This document shows positions 8,491-16,237 of a stretch of 64,000 nucleotides of DNA, piece by piece. The notes under the pieces were generated by a model. That model was given only the letters and a program-made list of their open reading frames with translations, was not told the origin of the DNA and made no database searches. The DNA comes from Ga0077555 sp033764055 (GTDB taxonomy: Bacteria; Pseudomonadota; Alphaproteobacteria; Rhizobiales; Hyphomicrobiaceae). A program made the position numbers and the translations under genes. The DNA is taken from positions 1-64,000 of the forward strand of contig JANRJI010000111.1 of NCBI GenBank assembly GCA_033764055.1. Direction: 5' to 3'. Positions within the stretch are counted from its first letter, which is position 1. Each line of letters opens with the position of its first letter.

Positions 8491-9797
8491 GCTTTCGGGC
8501 GCGGCAGTCCGAGGTGGCTCCGGAGCGTCGTGCCCGAATAGGCCGTCCGGAAAAGACCGCGCCGCTGCAGGATCGGAAGCACCTCGGCGATGAAAACGTC
8601 CAGCATGTGCGGCAGCACGGGTGGCATCAGGTTGAAACCGTCCGAGACGCCGCCTGTGACCCAGTCCTGCATCAGGTCCGCGACCTGCTCGGGGGTGCCT
8701 GTGAACGTGAAGTGACCGCGGGCACCGGCGAGCCGGGCCAGGAGCTGGCGCAGCGTCGGGCGCTCGTTCCGGACCACACCGATGATGACCTCGGTGCGGC
8801 TGCGCGAGGCCTCGACCGTCGCGGGATCGGGAAAGTCGTCCGGCGTCAGCGGCCGGTCGAGCGGCAGCTTGGAGAAATCAAAACCGCCGAAGCGGCCGGA
8901 AAGACGGCTGCGGCCGATCTCGATGTCGGCGAGCTCGTTGAGCTCACGTGTGTAGCGTTCCGCCTCGGCCACCGTGGATCCGATCACGGGCGAGAAGCCG
9001 GGCAGGATCAGCACCTCACCGGGCTCGCGACCTTCGTCGGCAACGAGCGCCTTCAGGTCCGTGTAGAAGGCCTTCGCCGTGGAGCGCTCCATGTGTGCCG
9101 TGAACACTGCCTCCGCATGGCGGGCTGCGAACCGCTTGCCGGTGTCGGAGGATCCCGCCTGCACGAAGACCGGCCTCCCCTGCGGCGACCGTGGCAGGTT
9201 GAGCGGCCCCTTGACCTCGTAATGCGGCCCCTTGTGGTCGATCGTGTGCACCCGCGCCGGGTCCGCATAGAGCCCGCCATCGCGGTCGTCGACGACGGCA
9301 TCGTCGGTCCAGCTGTCCCACAGCCCTTTGACGACGGCCATGTACTCCTCGGCACGCTCATAGCGATCCGCGTGGCTGAACTGCACGCCACCGTAGTTGG
9401 CGCCTGCCTGATGCGACCAGGTCGTAACGATATTCCAGCCGACGCGGCCACGGCTGATATGGTCGAGCGACGAGAACTGCCGCGCCAGGTTGTAGGGCTC
9501 GGTGTAGGTCGTGGAGGCGGTCGCGATCATGCCGATGTGCGTTGTCGCCATGGCCGTCGCGGCGACCGTCGTGATCGGCTCCAGCCAGTTGAAGGGCGTC
9601 GCCCGGACATCGTTCCAGAGGCCGAGCACGTCGGCCAGGAAGATCGAATCGAAGAGCCCGGCCTCGGCTTTCCGCGCGAGATCCACCGTATAATCGATGT
9701 CCGTCAGCGGCAGGCGCGACGCCGCCGGATGGCGCCACGACGCCTCGTGATGGCCGCGGCTCTGGATAAACAGATTGAGGTGCATGGGTCGCGTCAT
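8487..9797 (-). CDS. FMN-dependent monooxygenase, NtaA/SnaA/SoxA type (LLM class)
   Basis: A luciferase-fold oxygenase of 436 residues that would use reduced FMN delivered by a separate reductase. Members oxidise nitrilotriacetate, dibenzothiophene sulfone or related compounds. Visible signatures are HLNLFIQSRGHHEASWRHP at the start, AGLFDSIFLADVLG, the RVGWNIVTTWSHQAGANYG stretch typical of this subgroup, and PVFVQAGSSDTGK. GAGG precedes the ATG. It is divergent from the enoyl-CoA hydratase gene. No flavin reductase gene is adjacent, so substrate and partner cannot be named. Confidence 0.88.
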   Translation of the reverse strand: MTRPMHLNLFIQSRGHHEASWRHPAASRLPLTDIDYTVDLARKAEAGLFDSIFLADVLGLWNDVRATPFNWLEPITTVAATAMATTHIGMIATASTTYTEPYNLARQFSSLDHISRGRVGWNIVTTWSHQAGANYGGVQFSHADRYERAEEYMAVVKGLWDSWTDDAVVDDRDGGLYADPARVHTIDHKGPHYEVKGPLNLPRSPQGRPVFVQAGSSDTGKRFAARHAEAVFTAHMERSTAKAFYTDLKALVADEGREPGEVLILPGFSPVIGSTVAEAERYTRELNELADIEIGRSRLSGRFGGFDFSKLPLDRPLTPDDFPDPATVEASRSRTEVIIGVVRNERPTLRQLLARLAGARGHFTFTGTPEQVADLMQDWVTGGVSDGFNLMPPVLPHMLDVFIAEVLPILQRRGLFRTAYSGTTLRSHLGLPRPKA

Positions 9798-9980
9798 GGT
9801 CCTCGCCCCCGGTTGCGACGACGGCTCGCTCGTCCTGCCGCGGTGCCCCGAAGGCGGTCTGCAGCTCGGCTCGCCAGTCCACTATAGCCCGCTCGCATGC
9901 CTGCGACTGCGGCGATTGCGCCCGGCCTTGCGGTACGCTCTGATGATCGCGAAAGTCTCGTGAGCCAGGAGGAGCCCAGA

Positions 9981-10748
9981 ATGCCGGTTCTCTATTCACA
10001 GCAAGGCGCCGTTGGCGTGCTCACGCTCAGCCGACCGGCCGCCCGCAACTGCTGGGGCTCAGATTTCTCCGAAGGGCTCGCCGCCGAGCTCGTGCGACTC
10101 GAGGCCGACGGCACGGTCAGAGCCGTGGTGATCACCGGCGACGAGGCCGGCCGCGCCTTTTCCGCAGGGGCCGACCTCAAGGACCCCAATACGCACACGC
10201 TCGAAACGATGGCGGACTTCTTCGCCGAGCTGCCCCGCTGGCGCTCCTTCGTCGTGCGCCACATCGACAGCTTTCCGAAACCGCTGATCGCGGCTGTCAA
10301 CGGCTATGCCATCGGCATTGGCTGCATCCTCACCTATTGCTGCGACCTGATCGTCGCGTCCGAGCGCGCGGAATGGCGCCAGCCGCAGGTTTCCCTCGGC
10401 ATCATTCCAGCCTTCGGCGGGTCGGTGCGGCTCGCCCGCTGGGTTGGCAAGGGACAGGCGATGAAGCTCTCCATGGGCTTCCCCCTCGATGCCGCAGAGG
10501 CCTATCGCATAGGACTCGCGCAGTGGCTGGTACCGCACGCCGAGCTGATGGCCAAGGCAAACGAGGTCGCCGGCCACATCGCCGCCATGCCGCCGCTCGC
10601 CACGCGGCTCGCCAAGGAATCCCTCAACCGCGGCCTCGACATTCCCAACATCGACGACGCCTCGTGGGTCGACGTCTACCGCTTCCTGGCCCTGGGCCTC
10701 ACCGACGAGGCGAAGGCCCGGCACGAGGCCTGGCGGCAGCGCTCCTGA
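9981..10748 (+). CDS. Enoyl-CoA hydratase/isomerase family protein
   Basis: A crotonase-fold enzyme of 255 residues acting on acyl-CoA thioesters in the cytosol. The CoA-binding oxyanion region reads GRAFSAGADLKD and the second oxyanion segment AAVNGYAIGIGCILTYCCD. The first catalytic Glu position of true hydratases falls at WRQPQVSLGIIPAFGG, where Gln/Val replace the usual E, so it may not be a hydratase. The ATG at 9981 follows AGGAGG. It is divergent from the monooxygenase gene and convergent with dinB. The exact reaction is open. Confidence 0.82.
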   Translation: MPVLYSQQGAVGVLTLSRPAARNCWGSDFSEGLAAELVRLEADGTVRAVVITGDEAGRAFSAGADLKDPNTHTLETMADFFAELPRWRSFVVRHIDSFPKPLIAAVNGYAIGIGCILTYCCDLIVASERAEWRQPQVSLGIIPAFGGSVRLARWVGKGQAMKLSMGFPLDAAEAYRIGLAQWLVPHAELMAKANEVAGHIAAMPPLATRLAKESLNRGLDIPNIDDASWVDVYRFLALGLTDEAKARHEAWRQRS

Positions 10749-10751
10749 CCC

Positions 10752-11930
10752 TCATCGGAGGAATCTCCCCGCACCGAACAGGTCCGGCGGGTCCGCGTCG
10801 GCGGCCGGCACCAGACCATCGACACCGATGCCGGCGAGACGGAAGAGACGCCCGTCGGTCTCCCTCTCGACCAGCGGCCGTGCCGCCTCAAGGAGAACGT
10901 CGGCGCGCTGCGTCGGATGCGCCAGACGGCGTGTCCGCGTGACGATCTGAAAGGTCGACGTCTTCAGTTTCACGACCACCGTCGAGCCGGCCAGCCCTTT
11001 GCGCGCCAGCGCGCCCGCCACCCGCTCGGCCTGGGCCGCGAGCGTTGCCATCAGCTCGGCCGCAGATCCGGTGTCGCGCCGAAACGTCGTCTCGGCCGAG
11101 ACAGATTTTGCGGCCCGATCGGGTGTCACCCGCCGCTCGTCGTCGCCGATCGCGAACCTGGCGAGGCGGCGTCCGAGCTTGCCGTGCGCAGCAACCAGCT
11201 CGGCTTCGGTGACCCGCTGCAGATCGGCGATGGTCGCGATGCCGGCCGCCTCCAGGCGGCGCCCTGTGGCGGGGCCGACGCCGTTGATCTTGCCAACCGG
11301 CAGCCCTGCCAGGAATGCGCGCGCCTCGGCGCGGCCGATGACCGAGTAGCCGCGCGGCTTGTCCAGCTCGGACGCGAGCTTTGCCAGCAGCTTGTTCGGC
11401 GCTAGCCCCATCGAGACCGTGATGCCGATCTCGGACTCGACCCGGTGCGCGATCAGTGCCAGCGCCTCGGCCGCGGGCATCGCCACCGCCAGATGCTCGG
11501 GCGCGAGGTCGAGATAGGCCTCGTCCAGCGATACCGGCTCGATCACCTCGGTGGCTTCCCGGAAGATGTCGCGTACCTCGAGGCCGACACGGCGATACTT
11601 GGCCATGTCCGGAGGAATGACAGTCGCATCCGGGCATCGCTCGAGGGCCTGGAACATCGGCATTGCGGAGCGCACGCCGTAGCGACGCGCGATGTAGCAG
11701 GCCGTCGTCACGACCCCGCGACCGCCCGGGTGGCCGACGATCATGGGCTCCTCGCGCAGATCCGGCCGGTCGCGCTTTTCGACGGACGCATAGAACGCGT
11801 CGCAGTCGATGTGGGCGATGGCCAGCGCCTCCAGCTCCGGATGCGCAACGAGCCGCCCCGAGCCACAGCCCGGACAGACGCCGGCACCGGCCTCATGCCA
11901 TTCGCAACAGTCGCGGCAGAGAGCGCGCAT
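10752..11930 (-). CDS. dinB: DNA polymerase IV with N-terminal Cys-rich extension
   Basis: Y-family translesion polymerase of 392 residues. The catalytic acidic residues appear in HIDCDAFYASVEKRD and PVSLDEAYLDL; ARRYGVRSAMPMF and the helix-hairpin-helix GVGPATGRRLEAAGI also fit. Before the polymerase core is a 30-residue extension with CRDCCEWHEAGAGVCPGCG, a likely zinc ribbon seen in some rhizobial Pol IV proteins. I see no obvious LexA box in the 72 bases between it and zapA. Identification is secure. Confidence 0.93.
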   Translation of the reverse strand: MRALCRDCCEWHEAGAGVCPGCGSGRLVAHPELEALAIAHIDCDAFYASVEKRDRPDLREEPMIVGHPGGRGVVTTACYIARRYGVRSAMPMFQALERCPDATVIPPDMAKYRRVGLEVRDIFREATEVIEPVSLDEAYLDLAPEHLAVAMPAAEALALIAHRVESEIGITVSMGLAPNKLLAKLASELDKPRGYSVIGRAEARAFLAGLPVGKINGVGPATGRRLEAAGIATIADLQRVTEAELVAAHGKLGRRLARFAIGDDERRVTPDRAAKSVSAETTFRRDTGSAAELMATLAAQAERVAGALARKGLAGSTVVVKLKTSTFQIVTRTRRLAHPTQRADVLLEAARPLVERETDGRLFRLAGIGVDGLVPAADADPPDLFGAGRFLR

Positions 11931-12002
11931 GGACGACGGTGCTCCCCTGAACAGTTGGCGGGCGGATACTCATCTCCGTCCCGCTCCCCGTCCCGCAAGT
12001 GC

Positions 12003-12470
12003 TCAGCCCCCGTCCGGATCGGAGGCCGGAGCTGTGGGATTGCGCGCAGCCCGCGCCTCGGCGATACGAGAATCGAGCGAGTTTCGAGCCTGTGCCGGCC
12101 TCGCTGCCGTCTTGGGTGCAACCGCAGACGTGCCGGCTGCGGCCGACGATGATGCAGACACGCTTCCGGAGGGCGCCGCCTGCTCCGTCGCGGCCGCGGC
12201 CTCGGCGGGCGCCGAGTGCGCTGCCGGCACAGGCGCGCCGGCACCAGCCTCGATCTCTGCCAGCTTGGCCTTCAGCTCCAGCATCTCGTCGGCGAGGAGC
12301 AGCGTAACCATCAGCAGCAGGCGCTCGTCGCCGTATTGCCCGAACTCGAGCGCCAAGCCGTCGACGCGACGCCCGACATAGTCGGCCAATTCTGCAAGCC
12401 GCCCCTCCTCGCCGTCGCCGCAGCGCAGGCGGTAGGATCGCCCGTTGAGCGAGACTGTGACCTGCCCCAT
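12003..12470 (-). CDS. zapA: Cell division protein ZapA
   Basis: FtsZ-ring-associated protein that promotes FtsZ bundling. The N-terminal ZapA fold reads VTVSLNGRSYRLRCGDGEE followed by LAELADYVGRRVDGL and a helix DERLLLMVTLLLADEML leading into a coiled coil. The C-terminal 70 residues are Ala/Pro/Ser-rich and probably disordered, making it 155 residues, longer than enteric ZapA. GAGGGGAAG precedes the ATG. The coiled-coil gene 75 bases upstream is its usual partner. I looked for a 6S RNA next to it and could not assign one. Confidence 0.9.
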   Translation of the reverse strand: MGQVTVSLNGRSYRLRCGDGEEGRLAELADYVGRRVDGLALEFGQYGDERLLLMVTLLLADEMLELKAKLAEIEAGAGAPVPAAHSAPAEAAAATEQAAPSGSVSASSSAAAGTSAVAPKTAARPAQARNSLDSRIAEARAARNPTAPASDPDGG

Positions 12471-12545
12471 CTTCCCCTCGAGGCGCCGTCGGCGGCCCTT
12501 GTCCGCCGCTCCGCCGGGACCGCTGTCATGCCGCGGAACGACGTT

Positions 12546-12794
12546 CTACTCGTCGAGCAAGCTATGCAGGGAGTCGATCACCCAATCAATGCGGTTTGCC
12601 AGCACCTCGCGCTGCTGCTCGAGCTCGGCGATCCGGGTTCGCGCCGCCGCCAGCTCACTCTGCAGCCGCGCACATTCCGCCGCGAGGTCGGCCGCACGCG
12701 GTGCCGGCCCCGACGCCGCGGGCTTGGGCTTGGCAGCCTTGGCCGGTGCTTTCAGGGGGCGCTTTTTCGCCTTGCTGGCTAACCGCTCTGCCAT
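12546..12794 (-). CDS. DUF4164-like coiled-coil protein preceding zapA
   Basis: An 82-residue protein with a Lys/Ala/Pro-rich N-terminus (KKRPLKAPAKAAKPKP) and a long leucine-zipper-like helix (LAAECARLQSELAAARTRIA ending LEQQREVLANRIDWVIDSL). Short proteins of this type sit directly upstream of zapA throughout Hyphomicrobiales. It is cytosolic. A role at the division site is suggested by context only; the family assignment to DUF4164 is from size, order and the RIDWVIDSLHSLL-like end. Confidence 0.7.
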   Translation of the reverse strand: MAERLASKAKKRPLKAPAKAAKPKPAASGPAPRAADLAAECARLQSELAAARTRIAELEQQREVLANRIDWVIDSLHSLLDE

Positions 12795-12906
12795 AGTGCC
12801 GCTCCGCCTGCCTCACATGCGCGGACCAATTGCTCCGACTATGCATTCACTCCGAATGGGCCCGACGCTCTGCAACCAGCCGATAGCCTGCCTCATCTCA
12901 TCCATA

Positions 12907-12922
12907 TTGCTTAATAAAGCAA
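12907..12922. repeat. Inverted repeat in the divergent zapA-operon / gap region
   Basis: TTGCTT-AATA-AAGCAA is a perfect 6-bp inverted repeat in the 277 bases between the coiled-coil gene and gap. It could be an operator for either side. The glycolytic regulator CceR/HexR-like class could be considered, but no site match is claimed. Confidence 0.35.
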
Positions 12923-13071
12923 GTGGATGACGCATTGACATAGTCCGCTCGCCTGCACACCTTGCGGCCACCGAATATCAATTGCCGCAGGGCCCGGGCG
13001 TTCCGCTGTCGCCAGCCGTTGTCCTGCCAATCGTCGGAACAAGGTTCAGAGCACTCTCGAGAGGACACCCC

Positions 13072-14079
13072 ATGACAGTCAAGGTCGCCATCAACGGCTT
13101 CGGCCGCATTGGCCGCAACGTATTGCGCGCAATCGTAGAATCGGGCCGCAAGGACATCGAGGTCGTGGCCATCAACGATCTCGGCCCGGTGGAGACCAAC
13201 GCTCATCTGCTGCGCTACGACAGCGTGCATGGCCGGTTCCCTTACGAGGTGAAGGTGAACGGCGATACCATCGATGTCGGGCGCGGGCCCATCAAGGTGA
13301 CCGCCGAGCGCGACCCAGCCAAGCTGCCGCACAAGGCGATGGGCGTCGACATCGCTCTGGAGTGCACGGGGATTTTCACGTCGAAGGAGAAGGCGTCGGC
13401 CCACCTCACGGCCGGCGCCAAGCGCGTCCTCGTCTCGGCACCCGCGGACAACGCCGACCTCACCGTCGTCTTCGGCGTCAATCACGACCGGTTGACGAAG
13501 GACCACCTGGTCGTCTCGAACGCTTCGTGCACCACGAACTGCCTCGCACCCGTTGCCAAGGTGCTCAACGACACCGTCGGCATCGAGAAGGGCTTCATGA
13601 CGACGATTCACGCCTATACGGGCGACCAGCCTACTCTCGACACCATGCACAAGGATCTCTATCGCGCGCGCGCCGCGGCGCTGTCGATGATCCCGACCAC
13701 GACGGGTGCCGCCAAGGCCGTGGGTCTCGTGCTGCCGGAGCTCAACGGCAAGCTCGACGGCACTGCCATCCGCGTGCCGACGCCGAACGTCTCGGTCGTC
13801 GACTTCAAGTTCATCGCCAAGCGCAAGACCTCTGCCCAGGAGATCAATGAGGCCGTCAAGCGCGCCGCCGGCCAGGAGTTGAAGGGCATCCTCGGCGTCA
13901 CCGACCAGCCGAACGTGTCGACGGACTTCAACCACGACAGCCACTCGTCGGTATTCCACCTCGACCAGACCAAGGTCATGGACGGAACGCTGGTTCGGGT
14001 CCTCTCCTGGTACGATAACGAGTGGGGCTTCTCGAACCGCATGAGCGATACGGCAGTGGCGATGGGCAAGCTGCTCTGA
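13072..14079 (+). CDS. gap: Type I glyceraldehyde-3-phosphate dehydrogenase
   Basis: Cytosolic glycolytic/gluconeogenic enzyme of 335 residues. The Rossmann NAD site is VAINGFGRIGRNVLRAI; the catalytic Cys is in SNASCTTNCLAPVAKVL, the catalytic His in HAYTGDQ, and the C-terminus carries SWYDNEWGFSNRM. GAGAGGACACCCC precedes the ATG. In related genomes gap is normally preceded by tkt and followed by pgk; neither is here, and a SemiSWEET gene follows on the other strand. A strong hairpin at 14108-14132 ends the transcript. Confidence 0.97.
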   Translation: MTVKVAINGFGRIGRNVLRAIVESGRKDIEVVAINDLGPVETNAHLLRYDSVHGRFPYEVKVNGDTIDVGRGPIKVTAERDPAKLPHKAMGVDIALECTGIFTSKEKASAHLTAGAKRVLVSAPADNADLTVVFGVNHDRLTKDHLVVSNASCTTNCLAPVAKVLNDTVGIEKGFMTTIHAYTGDQPTLDTMHKDLYRARAAALSMIPTTTGAAKAVGLVLPELNGKLDGTAIRVPTPNVSVVDFKFIAKRKTSAQEINEAVKRAAGQELKGILGVTDQPNVSTDFNHDSHSSVFHLDQTKVMDGTLVRVLSWYDNEWGFSNRMSDTAVAMGKLL

Positions 14080-14107
14080 TCCGAGCCACGGCTACTGGAA
14101 TGCCATG

Positions 14108-14132
14108 CCCGGCCACCGGAAGGGTGGCCGGG
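14108..14132 (+). terminator. Hairpin downstream of gap
   Basis: CCCGGCCACC-GGAAG-GGTGGCCGGG is a perfect 10-bp stem beginning 28 bases after the gap stop. There is no T tract, so termination efficiency is uncertain. Confidence 0.5.
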
Positions 14133-14262
14133 ATCGATTGGAGGCCGTTGATCGAGGGAAGCGCCGCCGAGTCCGGCGGCCATTCGCTATGTCGAACCTT
14201 CTCGGCGAGGGGCGTCGGCGATCGAACGGCAGAGCGACAGGCCAAGGATCTCGCCGACAGCC

Positions 14263-14601
14263 TCAAGGTGGTGGCTCTCGGTGTGTGCTGACACTGCGCC
14301 CGGTAGCAGCGCTTCCCGAGCCGTTGTGCCGGTTCCCGTCCTCCGCCGGATATCCAAGCTTCACATAGAGCAGGACTGCGAGAAGGGCAAAAGTCGCAAT
14401 GTTTGCCAATATGATCAGGAGGTCCCATTTCAAAAGGCCGTACACCAGCCACAGGGCAATGCCGGACATCAGCAGGATCAGCATCTTGAGCGAAAGGTCG
14501 TCCGCCCGCCGCGTCCGCCATGTTTTTGCGACTTGAGGGACATTGGCAATCGTCGTGCAGACCGCTGCAGCGGCACCGACCACGGTTTCAATCGCGCTCA
14601 T
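14263..14601 (-). CDS. SemiSWEET-family (PQ-loop) transporter
   Basis: A 112-residue inner-membrane protein with three transmembrane helices, the size of a bacterial SemiSWEET protomer, which dimerises to move sugars. The diagnostic PQ motif is in NVPQVAKTWRTRRADDLSL in helix 1; helices 2 and 3 are LLMSGIALWLVYGLL and IILANIATFALLAVLLYVKL. The C-terminal tail is polar. Substrate is unknown. It stands alone, convergent with gap. Confidence 0.85.
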   Translation of the reverse strand: MSAIETVVGAAAAVCTTIANVPQVAKTWRTRRADDLSLKMLILLMSGIALWLVYGLLKWDLLIILANIATFALLAVLLYVKLGYPAEDGNRHNGSGSAATGRSVSTHREPPP

Positions 14602-14684
14602 CAGATCACCACTCGTGCAACGATATGGCGCCGACGCTGCTCCCGCGGCGACGGACGGCGGAACAACCGTCGAGTTACCGCGCG

Positions 14685-15167
14685 TCAGAGATTCACTTTG
14701 GCATGCTGGCCTTCATCCACACGCGGCCGTCGCCCTTCCATGCGGGACTTCATGCCCTCGAAGACGTACCGGATCCCTTCAAAGCCGCTGTTGTCCCAAT
14801 ACTCCCCTCGCTCGGCGACAAACTTGAGAAGACAGAGCGAAGGATCCTGCTTGCCCTTCGGAAACCACAACTTCCAGGTGTCGGACCATAACCGATCGAT
14901 CTCGGCCTGATCTCGGACGATGCTGAGCGTCCCCTCGACGGTGGCGAACTCGGTGGCGCTTTGAAACGTGATCAAGGCGCCTGGATCCTTCTCCAGCTCA
15001 GCGATCTTCGGCGAATCCAATGACGTCACGAACCAAGCCTCCGCGTCAGGCCGCAGCTCGGCCACGGCCATTGGACGCGCATGCTGCGTCCCGCCGGCGC
15101 CACGGGTCACCAGCATGGCCGTCCGGAAATCCTTGATCATCTCGTAGAGGTGCTTCGACGCGTCCAT
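14685..15167 (-). CDS. Pyridoxamine 5'-phosphate oxidase-fold protein (general stress protein 26 type)
   Basis: A 160-residue split-barrel flavin-binding protein. Signatures are TAMLVTRGAGGTQHARPMAV, AWFVTSLDSPKIAELEKDP and WKLWFPKGKQDPSLCLLKF, all matching the GSP26/PNPOx-like family rather than true pyridoxine oxidases. GGAG before the ATG at 15167 favours this start over the one seven codons upstream. It probably binds FMN or F420-like cofactor and reduces an unknown substrate. No neighbour indicates its role. Confidence 0.82.
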   Translation of the reverse strand: MDASKHLYEMIKDFRTAMLVTRGAGGTQHARPMAVAELRPDAEAWFVTSLDSPKIAELEKDPGALITFQSATEFATVEGTLSIVRDQAEIDRLWSDTWKLWFPKGKQDPSLCLLKFVAERGEYWDNSGFEGIRYVFEGMKSRMEGRRPRVDEGQHAKVNL

Positions 15168-15263
15168 GCGCTTGTCCTCTCCTCGCATCGTTCGAACGCA
15201 AACGCATGCAAGAAGGGCTACGTTCCGTCGGTGAAGCCCTGCGCGAACGGCTGTCGCGCCCCG

Positions 15264-16124
15264 TCAACGCTCCACGGTCGCCCTCTCCACCGCCAGCATC
15301 TCCGCGAGGCCGATGGTCTCGTGGACGCGCTCCTGCTCCGCCTTGGCCCCGCCGGCGCCGAGCGTCGGGTCCATCTCGTCGCGCGCCATCGCGGCGTAGC
15401 AGTCGCGTAGCGCCTTGTGCATGGCCATGAGCGGCGTCGAGGCATCGCAGACCAGGCGGTAGCCCAGACGGCCGAGCTCGTCGAGCGACAGGCCGACCGA
15501 CTTGCGACGGTCGTCAGACGTGAGCAGCATCAGCGGGCCGCCGACTTTCTCGCCGATGGTGCGCACTTGATCCGGCGTCTTGGCGAGCACGTAGATCATG
15601 TCGGCGCCAGCCTTGCGGTAGGCCTCGGCGCGGCGCAGAGCCTCGTCGAGGCCATGCATGCGGGCCGCATTCGTCCGGCCGATGATGACGGTATCGGGAT
15701 TGCGCCGCGCGGCGACGCACTCCTTGATCTTCGCCACCATCAGCTCCTGTGGGATGATGTGCTCGATGCCGATGTGATGGTGGGCCCGCTTGGGCAGGAT
15801 CTGGTCCTCGATCTCGATGGCGGCAAAGCCCGCCGCCTCGGTCATGCCGATGGTGCGATGCATGTGCATAGGATCGCCGAAGCCGCAGGCACCATCGAGC
15901 ACCAGCGGCAGTCCCGAAACGGCTCGGATGTCGAGCGCCGCCTGGCACAGCTCCGAGATGTTGAGGTTCGCCTCCGTGACGCACTTCATGTAGCCGGTTG
16001 AGCCGCCACCGAGGTAGGCGGCCTTGAAGCCCGCAGCCTCGGCGAGCCTGGCCATCATCGGGTTGAGGACGAGCGGCGCGAGCAGCGGCTTCGGCCCCGC
16101 GATAAGCTCACGGAACGATGGCAT
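15264..16124 (-). CDS. Isocitrate lyase/PEP mutase superfamily protein
   Basis: A 286-residue TIM-barrel enzyme that makes or breaks C-C or C-P bonds next to a carboxylate. Signatures are YLGGGSTGYMKCVTEANLN at the active-site entrance, LVLDGACGFGDPMHMHRTI, and the metal-binding AAIEIEDQILPKRAHH. GRTNAARMHGLDEALRRAEAY is the helix typical of the family. The flexible Cys loop KKCG of true isocitrate lyase is absent, so a 2-methylisocitrate lyase, oxaloacetate decarboxylase or carboxyvinyl-phosphonate mutase-like reaction is possible. It is transcribed behind cimA, 113 bases away. Confidence 0.8.
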   Translation of the reverse strand: MPSFRELIAGPKPLLAPLVLNPMMARLAEAAGFKAAYLGGGSTGYMKCVTEANLNISELCQAALDIRAVSGLPLVLDGACGFGDPMHMHRTIGMTEAAGFAAIEIEDQILPKRAHHHIGIEHIIPQELMVAKIKECVAARRNPDTVIIGRTNAARMHGLDEALRRAEAYRKAGADMIYVLAKTPDQVRTIGEKVGGPLMLLTSDDRRKSVGLSLDELGRLGYRLVCDASTPLMAMHKALRDCYAAMARDEMDPTLGAGGAKAEQERVHETIGLAEMLAVERATVER

Positions 16125-16237
16125 GGGTCGATCCTCCTGATGCTCTGCGCCGTTGCGCCGGCTTGATGTCGGACGTCAAGCGTGCCCGGCTTTTCGAGCA
16201 CCTGCAATCGTAGCGGACATCGAAGCGGACTCTCGGC

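Noticed and set aside
12795..13071. 6S RNA near zapA
   Set aside because: Often located here in alphaproteobacteria, but I could not fold the region into the 6S bulge structure by eye. An Rfam search would be decisive.
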